A stretch of 6,522 nucleotides of DNA from Dehalococcoidales bacterium. Its GTDB lineage: Bacteria; Chloroflexota; Dehalococcoidia; Dehalococcoidales; JAUXAE01. The position numbers and the translations under genes were made by a program. Of the stretch, positions 5,891 to 6,522 are shown in pieces (position 1 is the first letter of the stretch; each line of letters starts with the position of its first letter). The stretch is taken from contig JAUXAE010000064.1 of assembly GCA_030620035.1 (NCBI GenBank), positions 1 to 6,522 on the forward strand, in the 5' to 3' direction. Below the pieces are notes generated by a model. That model saw nothing but the letters and a program-made list of their open reading frames with translations, made no database searches and was not told the DNA's origin.

Positions 5891-5914
5891 AGGGCATCCT
5901 ATTTAGGATGCCCT
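5891..5914 (+). other. Leader hairpin 2, perfect 10-bp stem just before the NYN start codon
   Basis: AGGGCATCCT (5891-5900) and AGGATGCCCT (5905-5914) are perfect reverse complements around the four bases ATTT, whose outer A and T can also pair. The stem ends six bases before the ATG at 5921, and the only Shine-Dalgarno-like bases (AGGA, 5905-5908) are inside its 3' arm. It follows hairpin 1 after just four bases (CGCG). The bases after it (ACGTAT) are not T-rich, so it is more likely a translational or RNA-stability element, or a REP-like repeat, than a terminator. Confidence 0.55.
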
Positions 5915-5920
5915 ACGTAT

Positions 5921-6522
5921 ATGTGTAAACTGTTTGGTAAAACCTTGAAAACCAACGTCTATGTTGATGGATTTAACCTATGTTACGGTGCAGTAAAAGA
6001 TACACCCTATAAATGGTTAGACTTGGCAACTTTCTGCCAGAATCTTTTCCCCAAGAAGAACATTAGCAAGATAAAGTATTTCTCAGCTCGTGTAAAGGCA
6101 TCTAGGCATGACCCTAATGCACCAACAAGACAAGACTACTATTGGCGTGCATTGGAAACGATTCCTCATCTTGAAATAATAAAAGGCCGTTTTGTTCGTT
6201 GGCCTAGACGTATGCCTCAATTCCCATTAGCATACATCAATAATAAATACAACAAACCGCCACAGAATGTCCAAGTTCAAAGGTCAGAGGAAAAGGGGTC
6301 AGACGTTAATTTGGCAACTGACCTGCTCTATGATTGTTTTGTCAAAGATTTTGACGATGCCATTGTTGTATCTAATGATTCAGACCTTGCCTGGGCAATA
6401 AAAATCGTTACCTCTAAACTCGGCAAGAATGTTATTGTAGTTAATCCTAATCGAACGGATAGAGTTAGAAAACAACCTTTACTTCAAATCAGTCAAGATT
6501 TAAAGAAAGTTACTACCGATTG
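5921..6522 (+). CDS. NYN/PIN-like domain nuclease (DUF88/LabA type), 3' end cut by window
   Basis: An open frame of 200 codons from ATG 5921 runs off the right edge. It begins with a short basic stretch and then VYVDGFNLCYG, the first motif of NYN domains (PIN-like, Mg2+-dependent, usually RNases). Acidic residues follow in NYN order: D16 in VDGFN, then EEKGSDVNLATDLL with D128 and D134, and VVSNDSDLAWAI with D153 and D155. These would form the metal site, so the nuclease core appears intact. No signal peptide or membrane segment is seen, so it should be cytosolic. Substrate is unknown; family members include stand-alone RNases and toxin-like proteins. The first ATG lacks an accessible Shine-Dalgarno. 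An internal TTG at 5945 would give an N-terminus starting at KTNVYVDG, the position where many relatives begin, so the start is unsure. Sampled lines are about 40% GC, unlike the core genes to the left, suggesting an accessory or acquired gene. Confidence 0.87.
   Translation, partial: MCKLFGKTLKTNVYVDGFNLCYGAVKDTPYKWLDLATFCQNLFPKKNISKIKYFSARVKASRHDPNAPTRQDYYWRALETIPHLEIIKGRFVRWPRRMPQFPLAYINNKYNKPPQNVQVQRSEEKGSDVNLATDLLYDCFVKDFDDAIVVSNDSDLAWAIKIVTSKLGKNVIVVNPNRTDRVRKQPLLQISQDLKKVTTD

Noticed and set aside
5891..5914. Hairpin 2 as an intrinsic terminator of mntP
   Set aside because: No T-rich tract follows on either strand, and it lies after a strong promoter for the next gene.
5908..5928. Mini ORF MPYVYV overlapping the NYN start
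   Set aside because: It starts inside the hairpin stem, has no ribosome site, and is only six codons long.
1..6522. CRISPR array, insertion sequence, tRNA or rRNA
   Set aside because: No regularly spaced repeats, transposase motifs, terminal inverted repeats or conserved structural RNA signatures were seen on either strand.

Overview
The window looks like bacterial chromosome, probably from Chloroflexota and most likely Dehalococcoidia. This is an inference from the gene order (recA, recX, RNase Y, YmdB-type phosphodiesterase, PHP phosphatase), the RecA P-loop GPEGSGKT, and the moderately GC-rich coding sequence. No sequence seen here proves the taxon.

Layout. From 5074 leftwards to the window edge, five genes lie head to tail on the minus strand: recA, recX, rny, a YmdB-type metallophosphoesterase and a PHP-domain phosphatase that loses only its C-terminus at base 1. 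Gaps are 91, 74, 56 and 1 bases, so this is very probably one transcription unit starting at a promoter just upstream of recA. A terminator-like hairpin lies between recA and recX. Another inverted repeat can pair with the Shine-Dalgarno of rny. Right of 5074 the strand switches: mntP (manganese exporter, 5192-5767) is divergent from recA. A 153-base non-coding stretch then leads into a NYN/PIN-like nuclease gene that runs off the right edge (5921 onwards).

How the genes work together. recA and recX are the recombinase and its modulator. rny, the YmdB homologue and the PHP protein look like an RNA-turnover set: an initiating endonuclease, a cyclic-nucleotide phosphodiesterase, and a phosphatase or 5'-end trimming enzyme of the YciV/TrpH class. 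mntP is independent housekeeping metal export. The NYN gene differs in composition (about 40% GC by hand count of sample lines, against about 60% in the recA operon and about 48% in mntP). It carries its own near-consensus promoter, a palindrome around the -35 box, and two consecutive hairpins before the start codon. That locus is the least ordinary part of the window and the best candidate for something undescribed; everything else is conserved core genome. No tRNA, rRNA, CRISPR array, insertion sequence or long repeat was seen.
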